Shown here piece by piece: positions 32,136 through 44,421 of a stretch of 64,000 bases of DNA; position 1 is the stretch's first letter; every line of letters starts with the position of its first letter. Under the pieces are notes generated by a model that searched no databases, was not told the DNA's origin, and was given only the letters and a program-made list of their open reading frames with translations. The stretch is from Gamarada debralockiae (Eukaryota; Ascomycota; Leotiomycetes; Helotiales; Hyphodiscaceae). Position numbers and translations under genes: made by a program. The stretch lies in contig NXFV01001528.1 in the NCBI GenBank assembly GCA_002803225.1, positions 1 through 64,000 of the forward strand, written 5' to 3'.

Positions 32136-35100
32136 AGTGAATGAAGTTGAAGGTGAAAGACTTCTTGACGTCGAAGGTCCAGAAGTGAGTAGAAGGGTTG
32201 TTGGAATGAATGGACGTCAAGTTCTCCAGGAGCTTCGACCGACAGTGCTCGGGAGACACTGTGGAGTTGTTGAAAGGAATGTGTAGTATCGTCCGAAGTT
32301 GAACAATACTCGAGTTGTCGAATTAATTAGAGAGCGTCTTGACAACAAGGATTATGAAAAGAATGACAGTGGCGAGTCGAGACTGCCGATTGAATTGCAG
32401 AGACCGTGATATCCAAGGTGATGAGACCAAGGTGGCAGGTCGAACGTCACTTATGATGTCTAAAACACATGGCAATTAGCAAAGACTTCATCTCCAAAGA
32501 TCAGCGAGGAGTGAAAAGCCTTCAAAGCCTCGACATGCCACCTGTGGTAGCATAGAAGAAAGGGTACTAGAGAGAGTATGCCGGAGAACGAACCAGCGGG
32601 AGATTACTACAAAAGACTGAGACCTGGGCGGCTTGCACAAAGATAGATCCCTTGCTGAACTAGAACCTGAATCTGACAATGGCCGAGTCTTCTGAAATGT
32701 ACCGTAATCTGCGAGCGAAGGCAGGATGAACGAATTAACGTCTCCAACCTTTGCTCTTGCCTGTGGAGGGAGTGGGTGCCGAGGACTCTTTTCGAGGGGG
32801 AGAAGATGTTGAGGAATGTTACTCAGATACGCGGCCGTTGGCATGTAAATGCTGGAGTAAGGGAGGTACAATTAGCTTCTGATAACACAATTGAAAGGTG
32901 AGAAGTGAATGAAGTTACGTATGGAAGCTCACCTTTTGGTGTCGAAGTATCTTTGCTTCACCAGCGTGGAGCGTAATCTTAAAATTGGATTGAGCGAGCC
33001 GAGTCCGGGAAGGTCCTTGACGAAGCTGAAGATTGTCCAATTATAGGATTAATACGCAGGTATTATCGCTCAAATGATCGTGAAATATCGTTCCAGAACG
33101 CTACCAACGAAGATGGAGGTAGATGAAAGGACGAGGTGGGGAGAAACGACGAAACTTTTTGGGCTTGCAAACACGCGTGTTGAAGTGAGAGTCGGAGGGG
33201 GAAATCGAGGGTTCGATGAGTTTCGTAGACAATTGACGTCGTGAAATCGATCAATTATCGAATCAATTCGCAGAGAGGACGAGGAGAGGAAGGAATATAG
33301 ACGAGAGGTCGTGTAGTGAATTGAATTCTCCTCCTTGGGGTGGTTTTTTCGGAGCTGACAGTTACGGACAGACGAGACGAAATTTGGTGTTGCAGTCGAG
33401 CATCACCAAAATTCCTTATCGAGTTCTCGACTTCAACGTAACAAGCTGTCAATGGTCCAAGGGTTCCTCCTTCCCTCTATTGATGATAGAATCGAGGGTA
33501 TGAGGAGGAGAGGAGAAGAGGGGAGGATGAGGAGGAGGATAAGAGGAAGAGTAGAGAAAATGGAACACGACGGATTGGATGGAGCTTTGCGAGCTTTGGG
33601 CATTTGATTGGCTGGTGAGATTCCATGACACTAAACCCGGAGTGGGTTCTGTCCTGCTGGCGAAGCCGGTTCGATGCTTCTTGACTGGGCCTCACTCGCC
33701 CTGACCAGGATGTTCGTCTTGGTACTGCAAAAGAAGCCTGCGCTGCGAGTGGATCTCGCTGAGGCCCATGAAAGGAGAATTAGTGGTGATTTGGGGATAC
33801 CATACCCGGCTCACCAGCGCAGGACATGACCAGGGACGTCAGCTAGGAATAAAGTCGCGTTTTGGCCTGCGACTGGACGGAAGCTGCAGAAACCAGACGT
33901 GCCAAAGAGGAACGCCGCCAAACGCGAAAAGCAAAGATGGCTGGTCCTGCTGCACGCACTTCCCACAGAACAAGGTTACTACTTCCTTGGATACCTCGAA
34001 TACCCCTCATGGATTGGCCTCAAGACCTTCACGCTGGCTTGCGCTGAACCATGTAACTTGCAGCCGAAAATCCTATTTTCAAGGAAACGGACGACATTTG
34101 ATACATTACGGTGTGCTGAATACGGGATACATTGGCTAAGGTCCAGTGGCCTCATAGCAGGTCGGATTTGGCCTCGAGGAGCATTCGGTTCTGTATGTCA
34201 TCTTCACAACATCTCAGCGATCACGATACATCTTGCAGAAGTGCTTGCATAAGACGGATGCAATCGAACATCACGCTCGCGTTTTGGGTCCAGAGGGCTG
34301 AGGCCTGAGTCTGAGAGAGGGAGCGAATGGCATCAAAATAAACAATTGGTTATCATACACAAAGAATAATAAACATGAGACCTCTGTGTGTTGTTGTTGA
34401 CTTTGAATTGGAGATCTGTGCATCTTGTGCGTTCTTTACTGCATATCGACCAATGCTGTGTTTCTCGTGGCACCTGTTTCCAGCCTTGGGGAAATCTATA
34501 TGGATAATATCATGCACGATCAGAAATAGTTGGTGTCCAATCCTTATCTGTTTCCAAGCCCATCAATTCGTGGAGAGTGCAGGATGAAATATCGTTAATA
34601 ATAATTAGAGCATAGAGAGCCTGGTGCAATTGATTTTCATCACGAAATACCTATCCACCGTCCCTTTTGGGCAGTCTCCCCTTCTGGAAGCTGCCCCAGT
34701 TCTTCTGAAGGATTCCCGCCCATCAGCGTTCCATCTCCACGCGCAAGCTTTCACCCAACTTCACCCGCAAAAATCTAATTGCTTGCTCATAATCATCATC
34801 AACCCAACAACGCTGACCATCCTCACCAATCGCAAGGCCCTCTCTCCTCCTCCTGAAACCTTCCCAGCTTGCCCCAGTAGGCGAAGTCCACAGCCTGATG
34901 GACAGCACAACTCGGCCTCATCTGCAACCGCAGGCAAGCCAAACTTTACTCGTGCCGTGACGCGATGCGGATGGAGATGAGTTACGAAAGGCTGCATGCT
35001 ACCCTTGCTCTATGTATCGTGCCACCAACCTTCTCATAATTCTTCAAGTGTCAGCAGGCGGATATCTACATGCGAAACTTGACGGGAGGATCTTCTCACC

Positions 35101-38100
35101 AGTGATTGATTGCTGAGGAACATTTTGTTTGCTGCTGAATCCTGATACAATTGCTTCCCTTCTCCAATTTTTAACAAGAGACCAGTGATTTGAGGACCTC
35201 GAATCAACCCCCGACAGCCGCTCCCAATGTGTCGGGTACCTGCGATCACTGCTACTTTGATTCGAAATCCAGGCTACCACGATGAATCTACGCTTGCTGC
35301 CAGATTTGTATGCATAACTTAATTATGCTCGCTTGATCGACTCCACACGACCTTCCATTTCTTCTCCACTTCTTCTGAAATAAGCACGCACATCTCCAAC
35401 CCTTTAAAATATGCCACAATTTACGTCATCCTCGCGTGTCCACTCTATTACCCCTTAACCTCAAAATCCGTCCTCTCGTAAAAAATAACGAGATTTCGAC
35501 TTCCGTAAACAGCCCTCATAACCGCTCGGAGGAATAATATCAATAATATATCGAAATATTGATAGGAAAGGCTCAAGGTTTGCATGTTCATCCTATCTTC
35601 CTAGATTAATAGTATCCATCGTAAGACGTCCTTTCCTATCCGTACCAATTATCTTTTCTCCGGCTTCAATTTGACGCGTGTGAGATCCGTCCAACGAAAA
35701 TTCAGGGGCCGCGTTGCTTTCCGCGTATCGAGATCTGAGGTCTTTTACTTTTGAAATATGACTACGGGAGCCATAAAAGAAGGAATTCCAGGGTCCATCC
35801 TTTATGGACTGAAGGAACGGTTTGGATGGTGCCAAAAAGTCCCTGGAAGGTCCCTGAGAATAAGAGATGTTGTATTTGGGGCTATAATGGCAAATAGAAA
35901 AATTCGTTCTCGTTCATTTCAGGATAATTGACTACCGCCATCATGTCAACATATCCTACCTAAAAATAAAAAGTATCTCGTGCTTCAGAGGCGTAAAGCC
36001 TCACTCTACCAATAATTCCAGCCCCATGGACCGTGGCAACCTCTACTTCATCAATTAGGACAGATCTGCTCTTCGTCGTCTTCAATGCTCCCCTTTCCAT
36101 ATCTCATCTTCGGCCCTTTGATTTATCAATTGAACAAGAAGCTACGTTAGGTCAGTCAGGGTCTCCATCACGCCGATTGTGCTGCCGGTGCGGAGTAGTG
36201 GTCATTAATCAAACTTTTCCTCTCGGCGAGACATACATAAAACTATCCTCACAACCCCATCTCACAAAAAAAACTCTTCTCAGTATTCCCCTCACAACTC
36301 CACAATCTTACCTCGCTCTGCCAACGGTGAGCCTCGCATTACCTCACATCTCCATCCGCTTCCACCCATCTTACCGTTCAGCCCGCTCGAGCACAGATTT
36401 TTCAACGGTGAAGAGCACAAGCCTCAAAATCCACGACGAAAATGTCGCCAAAACGTAACCGTGCCGAGATATTTTAGAACGCACCAGCCACTTCCCCACA
36501 TCAAAGCGCACGTAGCGTGTTGAGGCTGAAATGAGATCTTGAATTGACGCGTCCTTGCCCAATCACCTCTCACAATTAGAGATCTTCGTGAGGGGCCCGT
36601 TTCGATGATTTCAAACTCAATTTTTAGTTTGAGGGTAAATGGACGAATAGTCGGAGGTTCCGGATCAGGATGGATGATTTTGGAGGAGATACATGTATCG
36701 CGGGTCTATTATCAATCCAGACGGAGATTTCTTCGCCAAGAATGAAAGATAGAAGAGAGCTGAGAATCGGATTTCTAACTGCCAGATTCGGAAGAACTGA
36801 CGCGATATAAAATTGCATCAGCACGTACGACATTCGCAACCTAATTGGCCAAAGCTACGCCTGGACCCCGCGTTTTGTAATTGATACCTGACCTTGCCAC
36901 GGGCTGCCATTATCCTACCATACCCTGAGGATTAAACTCTGTGAAAGGCGCACAGGATCGCTGGGCGGATTTTATATTCCGAGCCGCTATCACATCCTCC
37001 ATCTTAAGGTACCAATTCTGTCTGCGAGGAACGTTCTTTTGACCGAGGCAGTTGATCCTTCAATGCGAGATACACGGTAAGAAAGATGCAATTGTCCATT
37101 TTGGAGAGCCTTACGAGTTATGACGCACGTTGAATAAGAAGCTATTGAGATGCACGCAAAAAGCTTGCATGCAGAAAGAGACGAAGCTGCTGCATGTATG
37201 TTTGGCGGCTGTGACCGGAACAATCAAGGGATCTTTCCCTTCCATTGTCCACATCCTCGTCCCTCGGCTCCACAATTTGCTGCTTCAACTCGGCATCCAC
37301 CAAACCATCGCCAAAACCACCACTGTGCCTGCCCTGCCGGACTCTATTTCTGACATGCGGATCACACCATTCACACCACCCGCTCATCTCCATCCGCCGT
37401 GTGAGATAACAAAATACACAAGGCTATAAAACAATCTCTGACAGCGGGTTTGATTTCCTTATGGAACCTCCACACTAAGCAAATAATAAACGCGAATAAA
37501 CGCGTCTCCCCACGCGTCGTCCAACAGAAGAAAGGAAAGTGCTCCACACCGGTGGGTGGCCAAAACGAGACCTCGAGCTGTCAATGGTAGGGATTCAGCG
37601 ACGGTGGATACATCACAGGCGGAGAAAAGCCGCCACCAGCGTCAGGTTATGAGTTCCGACAGGTTGGAAAGGTGTGAGCATGGATTTTATACATTACATA
37701 GCCCTTATTTCCTGTTTGGGGTGTGTAAACGAGGGCTGAGCTGCTCAGCACATCTTTCTGTACTTGAATTGTTTATCCGTGGAAAATCAATCCTGGCTGA
37801 TCGTGGGAATGGTCATTGGAAAAGGCGAAGGATTGGTTTCCCAGTGCAAATCAGGAAGTTGTTGACGTCCTAATGGAGAATTATCACGAACGGCCGCGAC
37901 CATCTTCAAGGGCATGGAAAACAAGATCCCTCATGGCCCCCAACTAGCTGGTTCCTTGGCATCGCATCCCACAACAAGATCATCTCAATCCGGCACTCTT
38001 TTTGGTCAATTGCAAGACGATCGCGTCAAAACGGTTGGAAACAGTTCATATCAAGCTTTCCTTGTTCCTATTATTTTGTTGGCTATCAAAGCGATTGAGA

Positions 38101-39526
38101 TATTCGCCGCGCCGCATACCCAAAAATGGAAGATATCCAACCGAACGTCCAATGATATTCTTTGTTTCCCTTCTCGGAGCGATTTAAAGATTAGAAATAG
38201 GAGGAGGATTTGGGAGTGAAGGTTCAAGACCTTGGCCCAGATACGCCACAGCGTTACGGCACCTTTGTTTGATGATCGCAATCGAGCCTTACAGTGTACA
38301 ATTAATAAGCTGCATTCGTGAATCTTGGCACATGGCACATCAAAAACGCGTCGACGGATCAGTCCTCCCAAGACCCCAATGCAGAACATCGCCGGATGCA
38401 ATGTCAGCTTTTCTTTGCTCGGAGAAATAAACAAACAGCAGAAGTTCGGATGCGGCATCCAATGTTCGATGCGGCACAAAACAGGTTTGACGTCTCCGGC
38501 AGATACGAAAGCAGGATCTGGAAATTTGGAGAGGTTGGTCGCGATTTCAAGACGCGGGGGACGCGTTAAGTGGATTTTCACATGTACGGTTTTCCAATTT
38601 TGGCTTGGATTTGGTTATTGGATTGGAAAGCTTCAGCCACTTCAGCGGCGCCACACGGCCTGCTCTGCGCTTGGCTTCTGTGCCGTCTCCTGAGCTCGTA
38701 CATAAGCCTCTTTGTTCGCCATCGCCTGTCTTGGCGAAGATTATCCAACTCCTCATGGAGTGATCTATCCGTGCCACCTCATCTCTTCCGCTTCAGACCA
38801 AGAAACTGATAAGCTGCATGAGCTTCATTTCATCTGGCGCGTATCTTCCCCATACGTACGTATTGAACGCGTATCTTATAGGTTTCTATATACGTTTCAT
38901 TTCAGGTTGGAAATGGATGGATGCATATTCTATTGAAAGCTTCCAGAAATTTTCCGAAAGGAATTGGGGGGCTGGTGACACGGCCTCGGAGAATTGATGT
39001 GTTGTCAAACCTCTCATTTCGCTTCTTATCTACAATCAAGTACAATGCCGTTCTCCTTCCTAAAACATTTGATGGTACTGTGCGTTTACGAGTGTGCGTG
39101 CTTTTGTGGCTGGCGGATGTGGAAAGGCAGATGTTCGGAGATGGGCACGTGCTGTACCGGAGGAATCTGTGGTCGAAGTTTCAACGACTGATTTGCTGCA
39201 AGAGCAGCGGATGCACACAGATGTAGAGACCAGACTGTGAGGCTGTCGTCGCGATTACATTGGCTTTGTGTTGCATGAGTGTTGACGAGGGAGGGAGGTG
39301 AAGTTGGGCACGTGATAGTTTAGAGTGACCACGTGTCCTCGACCTTTTTGATTGAATCTTTTTCCGAACGCTCTGAATTCAATCTCGAAGTCTGCAGCCT
39401 TGCGGACTTGATTCTATTACACATTTTATCAGCTCTTAGTGTTCTTCTTCCTGCAAAGTTTGCATGACAGAAGTCTGCGTTTCCATAGTGGGATTCCCTC
39501 CCGCTTCAATACTCGAACCTTCCAAT
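32136..39526. other. Very long gene-free region upstream of the cyclin
   Basis: 7.4 kb without a supported gene. The part near the cyclin (32136 to about 33700) probably holds its promoter and long leader, including a same-strand 127-codon open frame at 32488-32871 and an ACGCGT site at 33173. The rest has only open frames without domains (for example 38051-38581 minus, 176 codons; 35593-35835 minus, 80 codons). It could contain unrecognised noncoding transcripts. Confidence 0.45.
33171..33180. promoter_or_regulatory. MCB-like palindrome upstream of the cyclin
   Basis: ACACGCGTGT contains ACGCGT, the core bound by MBF/Swi6-Mbp1-type factors at G1/S genes in fungi. It lies about 1.04 kb upstream of the cyclin start. 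Function is inferred from motif and neighbour only. Confidence 0.4.
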
Positions 39527-41036
39527 TCATTCCACCACAACTGCGAACGGCTTTACATCTCTCCTAACTCCGAGGAATCTTTGCCTGTCTTTACAGATGG
39601 CTTTCGTCTCACGACCTTCCACAATCTCAGGTGCCAATGAAAGGAGGTGCCAAGCCACAATTTCGCTTACCTCCTGCCCCACATTCCCATCGTTGGCCGC
39701 ATAAAGGGGCTTGAGATTGACGGGCTGTTGGATTGCGGTACTGGAATGGAGGTCTATCAAGCTGAAATTGAGATTGGTCTTGATGATCCTTAACTCGGTG
39801 GCATTGGGAGGAAGGGCAAGCTCAAGGGAGTTGAGAAATTGAACGTGCCGTGAGGGAGCCCAAGTCGAGTCATATTTCTATCTAGCATACTTGAGATCAT
39901 TGCGGTATACTTGAACATATGAATTTATACGGACTTGTGCTTTGAAGCAATACAAGGCTCAATTCAACTCAAGTTCCAATTTCACAAACCCACAAGACCG
40001 TGACAGGTACGCTGCAACCCTCGAAGCTTTCTATTCCAACGCTCCGAGCGCAACGTATCTGCTGTATTACCACTCTGAAACAGCAAAAGCTCCACTAATC
40101 GCATCTCATAATCATGCAATGTCTTTCTCATGTGTCCATGTGTCCAAACCACAGATCCAACCCCTCAGGCGCTTGTCTACTTCCTTCCCTTGGTGCTCCC
40201 AACTCAGCACCACGGATCCGGTACCTATCGCCTTGATGCTTTGCGTCATACAGAAAGCACTCAGGATGGTAAAATAGTCCTCGAATTTCGAGGATGAAAT
40301 TAGTGAAATCCGAGAGGCAAACGTCCTTTGTAGCGACCCGCCGGGAACCATCCGCCTTTCTCCGTACCTTTCAGCACAATGAAGACCTTTTGCGACGCTC
40401 GACACTGTTTCTGAGAACCTCTTCCAGATCGCGCACTCTTATATACAAGCCCAAGAATCACACCTTGTCTCCCGATCAGAGGCTTCAATCTTCACCTCTA
40501 CACCTCCAGCTATCTTATAAGGCAAGGAGGGGAATCCTCGCTTTCGAACATCTTCGAGAGAATGGAGATAACAACTTGCTCCTGCGAGACCCTTCTTGCC
40601 ATTTGAAATTGTTAACCAGGAGTCCGGTTCGTATCGTGGTGACATGGAGATCAGAAGTGGTTTGTTCATCACTGAGATACAGCTCTGAGCACACTTCGGA
40701 ATAGATGCTGCGACTTGTTTGTAGGATTCCAAGAGCTTCGTTTGGAGCTGAGAACTTAAGGTTGAAGGGCTGGTTTTCCTTTGAACTCTGTTGAGGGAAC
40801 AGCAAGTTCCAGATCAGAGAGCGGAGTTCGCGAGGGAGTGTGAAGAACGCCCCGAGGCTGGGGATGAAGCCGGATCTGGTGATTGAAGGGGGTAGTTTTA
40901 TGGGTGACTCTGGAGAGGTTGCATGTTCTAAGAAGAGCAGACGCGCAGAAGCCAGGAAGTCGCTGAGACTTATGTTGTCTGTGCCCAATGGTTGGAGATG
41001 GAAACCCAGTTGTCCTGAACTCCCGTCACTCCTCAT
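39527..41036 (-). pseudogene. Decayed 2EXR/F-box-like protein gene A
   Basis: The first block (41036-40515) has FTLPRELRSLIWNLLFP and ILQTSRSIYSEVCSELY, the LPxELRxxIW and LLQTSR..IY patterns of fungal 2EXR/F-box-like proteins. The same frame continues past a TAA (40515-40517) and TGA codons at 40485-40487, 40476-40478 and 40458-40460. It then gives convincing sequence such as YIRVRDLEEVLRNSVERRKR and FILEIRGLFYHPECFLYDAK, ending in more stops near 40110. A coding-like 3' piece (39527 to about 39870, LALPPNATELRIIKTNL) may be its last exon. All these stops are one C-to-T step from Gln or Arg codons. Confidence 0.6.
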
Positions 41037-41530
41037 GAGCTCAAGCTCCTGTGCGTGTGTGTTTAATTGAGGGGGGCATCTGTCCTGGCTGAGCTTCAGA
41101 ATTGGGCTTCAGAGGGTTTGATTTTGGTGAGACAATGAAGTGGAGCATGCGGCGACAACCTGATATGGGGGCAGGGGTTGAAGATTTCTTTCAATTTCAG
41201 ATGCATTGTAACGCTGGTAAGTTACGCCAACGTACGACAAAAGGGTGCTCATATCGTTTGGTACGCGGAAGTCACAGCAACCAAGAATTTCTAAGGCCGC
41301 TGCGACATCGAGAAATTCCTTGAGATCTCAGATATGTTCAATTCAAACATTCAGATTACCGTAGAGTCTCACTTCTACAGCAGTTGCTTTGGAGAACGTC
41401 TTCTTCATATTTCAATTCAAATGCCCATCTAACCCAGCCACGCCGTCCACCTTGACGCCCGACGGCCAGGGATAGTACGGCAGTAAACGGGTCACGAGTT
41501 CTCTTCTCCATTCACCTTCCCTCCTTGTCC

Positions 41531-42655
41531 TTAAAAATGCCAAGGCGTATCTATATCTGAAGGCCGCTTCACTTTACCATTCGCTTGATTTATCAAAGGA
41601 TTGATGGGAAAATGTTGCCAGCATGTGTCATGTACAAGCTCCTTCATCCTGTTGTCCATGGAAAGCCACATTCCAGGGTCTGGCAAGATAGACCAAATCC
41701 CTCCAGGCACAAGTAACATTCGCTTCAGCTCCTCATATTTCACAAACTCCTTCGCCCTCTCTCCATACCATTGAGTGAACTGTTCCAAGCGTAACATCGC
41801 CACGGTGTCGCTGGGCAGTTGGCGCAGTTATGACTCGAATCGCCTCCTATTCTGCACCGTGAACATCTGTGCGTATGGGGTTGTCCAAATTTTCGAGTTC
41901 GGCTTGATAGGCTTGTCTTCCTCTTTGCTTTGATGTTCCAAGTAAGCATCAGGAGACCCGGGTGGATAGTATAGGCCATGAAGGTATCTGATTCCTTGGT
42001 TGACTCCAAGTGGTAGCGTTGGAACAGATTTACAATAGCGTAGCAGTCTACGGCGATATCATCCTCGGACTCGGACTTTGTCGGAAGTAGCTTCTGGGTT
42101 TGGCCAGAAGAGAACCAGAAGCCCTTGTCCGTATCTCGGAGAACGATTCGGAATGTGCGAGACCCTCAATAACGTTCCCGAGGAGTTCCAGAACTTTTTG
42201 GATCTTTCGATACAGGGTTATGAGCTGGCCATGGTCATCTGGGTCTGGGCCTAAGATTTCGATCCGCAGGCACTACAAAGTTTTATAAGGGAGATTTAAG
42301 AAACATCTTGAGATGGCGTCTGTGAGACTTCGCAATCTCCAATGGGTGGGGTTATTCGCGCCATTGGATATTGTTACCCACAACTGGTGCTTGTACTCCG
42401 TTGCGATCGATATTATAAAAGGTGCTCCTGGGTGAGGATAGATCTGGGCGGTGACTTCCTCGTCGATGCGACGACTACTTCGCGAATGGCAGGGTCGGTA
42501 TCTCTGAGTGAGGCGATCTTTTCAGAAGTCGGCTTGTGATCTTGGTACTGAAGGAGGATTCACGCCATGTAAGTGCTCGAAGGTCTGGAGGCAGCTTAGA
42601 GAAGTCACCAAAGACCAGGATCTTCGTCTCTGGAGGTCGGAAATACTTCTTCAAG
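41531..42655 (-). pseudogene. Decayed 2EXR/F-box-like protein gene B
   Basis: The start region has FSKLPPDLRALTWRE (LPxxLRxxxW motif). A second frame gives ISIATEYKHQLWVTISNGAN and HWRLRSLTDAISRCFLNLPY, then after a TAG at 42273-42275 IEILGPDPDDHGQLITLYRK. Later pieces are DDIAVDCYAIVNLFQRYHLE and, after a TAA at 41828-41830, DTVAMLRLEQFTQWYGERAK through to the stop at 41531. Frame changes near 42480, 42120 and 41960 and the two stops break it. It resembles the large, poorly understood fungal family with an F-box-like N-terminus. It lies head-to-tail next to gene A. Confidence 0.65.
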
Positions 42656-42896
42656 AGTTACTGCCTGGGTAACTGTAAATGGACGCGTGTTGATCGAATT
42701 GGCAAGCAGTTGACGCCCGACAGTAGAGGTGAGAGGTAAAGCAATAAGCCAAGTACCATTTCCGAAGGTATGGGTAGCCATTACCATCCCAAAAACACCG
42801 TTAGACCTCGAGTTTAGAGTCCGGAGTTTTCTAGCGACTGAAACGGGCTTTAGGTTCTTCCGGCTTCTTGGATCAATGAGTAGTTTGAATGCATTG

Positions 42897-42936
42897 ATGA
42901 TGAGTTCTTATGAGTTCTTATGAGTTCTTATGAGTT
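42897..42936. repeat. Ten-base tandem repeat
   Basis: ATGAGTTCTT is repeated head to tail about four times; the last unit changes to ATGAGTTAAC. Confidence 0.85.
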
Positions 42937-43822
42937 AACGAATCCTCAGGTCTCTGGGTAGTCTGGGGCGAGGTTGTCCTCGCTTTACCTTTTGATAACT
43001 TTTCTTCGCTTTGCTTTTCAAAGACGAGCAGAGAGTTCCACATTTGGGGGCAAGCACCTTTTTCTAATTTACTTCCAGCTTGCAAGAGTTTAGCTCCTCG
43101 AAGACTATTGCTGGAGACAAGGCCATCTATGAGTCGAACTAAAGTATATCATCCGCGTCGAGAGAAATAAAGTTTGAAATATGTTGAGTATGGTAAAGAG
43201 CCTCGATATCTGGCAAGCTTGAAGTCAGTTCAATCGACTTTAATGGAGTTGTTGTTCGATGACCAGTAAAATAAGAAACCGGCCGGAATTTAAAGGAAGG
43301 AAAATGTCTTTCAGAATAAATATGCAAAATAATTTGACTCATACGAGTCAAGTTCGGAACAAATCCGTTTCATGTACCAAGACCGATACTGGGTACTCAA
43401 GCCCAGGCCCGACATCACAAAGTAGGAGTTATATCTGCTCAATTTGTAACGACAAAATTCAGGATATCTCTAGGATTTTGTTATTCGAATCCGTAGTTGA
43501 CATCCTGCAGAAGAATGTCTCAGAAGGCGGTTCTTCCCTTTCAGCCTTTTGAATAACTAACTGATGTGACGAAATCGGGGTAGTAAGTGTAGTCGTGGGA
43601 ACGAGGACATTCACTCCTGGATGTGAACTAAACAAGAATAGGTCAGCCAGTCTAGCGTATGTATATAAGGGTACGCCATACTATTGAATCCGTCAGTCTA
43701 GTGTCATTGATGATGACTGAAGTGCTTCGGACCTGTAGCGAGAACACTGTCGCGTCCATCTTGACGTAGATCTGATGTCTAGATAGCTGATGAGCTTATT
43801 CGTGAATGGGAGCGGGCTATAC

Positions 43823-43895
43823 ACTTTATGACTTTATGACTTTATGACTTTATGACTTTATGACTTTATGACTTTATGACTTTATGACTTTATGA
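43823..43895. repeat. Eight-base tandem repeat
   Basis: ACTTTATG is repeated head to tail about nine times without visible errors, so the array is young or under frequent slippage. Confidence 0.95.
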
Positions 43896-44421
43896 TAGAA
43901 CCCGCAATTGTATTGAGGTGAGCTATATGTTCTAGCAGGTATTTCCGCCTCAATACTGTCTTTCGTCATTTCTCCTAATGCCGGCACGTATTTGCCGGCA
44001 TCACCAGCCTTCCCAAATAAAGAATGGTGGGTCTCGTGAAATCGAAAGGAATTGGTACATGCGGCTTTAACTGCGGCAAAATTATTATGGGCGTAAACTC
44101 CTCGCTTCCCCCAGGCCCCTGGAAAGGGGTTGTGCCGTAACGGTTCCTTCCGTAACGGACCTGACGTCTAATATCATCACGGCGGTATAGGAAAAGGCCT
44201 TTCGAGCTAAACATTACTTTAAAATGGTAGAACTCAATTAAACAAGACGATTTGCTGAAATTGGTCTCTTGATTGAAGAACTTTCGCAGTGGTAGAGAGT
44301 TCGAGTAAGCCTTTATTAGGCCTGTAAAATAAGCGAACACAGCCTGAAATTTCAACGGGTATCCACCGAAAATTGGGAACAATCATCACAACAGTTGATA
44401 CAAAGAAAAGTCCATTGTCCA

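Larger units (their letters stand above)
42656..44421. other. Intergenic region with two simple tandem repeats
   Basis: No supported gene. The right end is the 3' flank of the WW-domain gene. The repeats are listed separately. Confidence 0.5.

Noticed and set aside
38051..38581. 176-codon minus-strand open frame in the gene desert
   Set aside because: No recognisable motif and other-frame ORFs overlap it; not convincing without transcript data.
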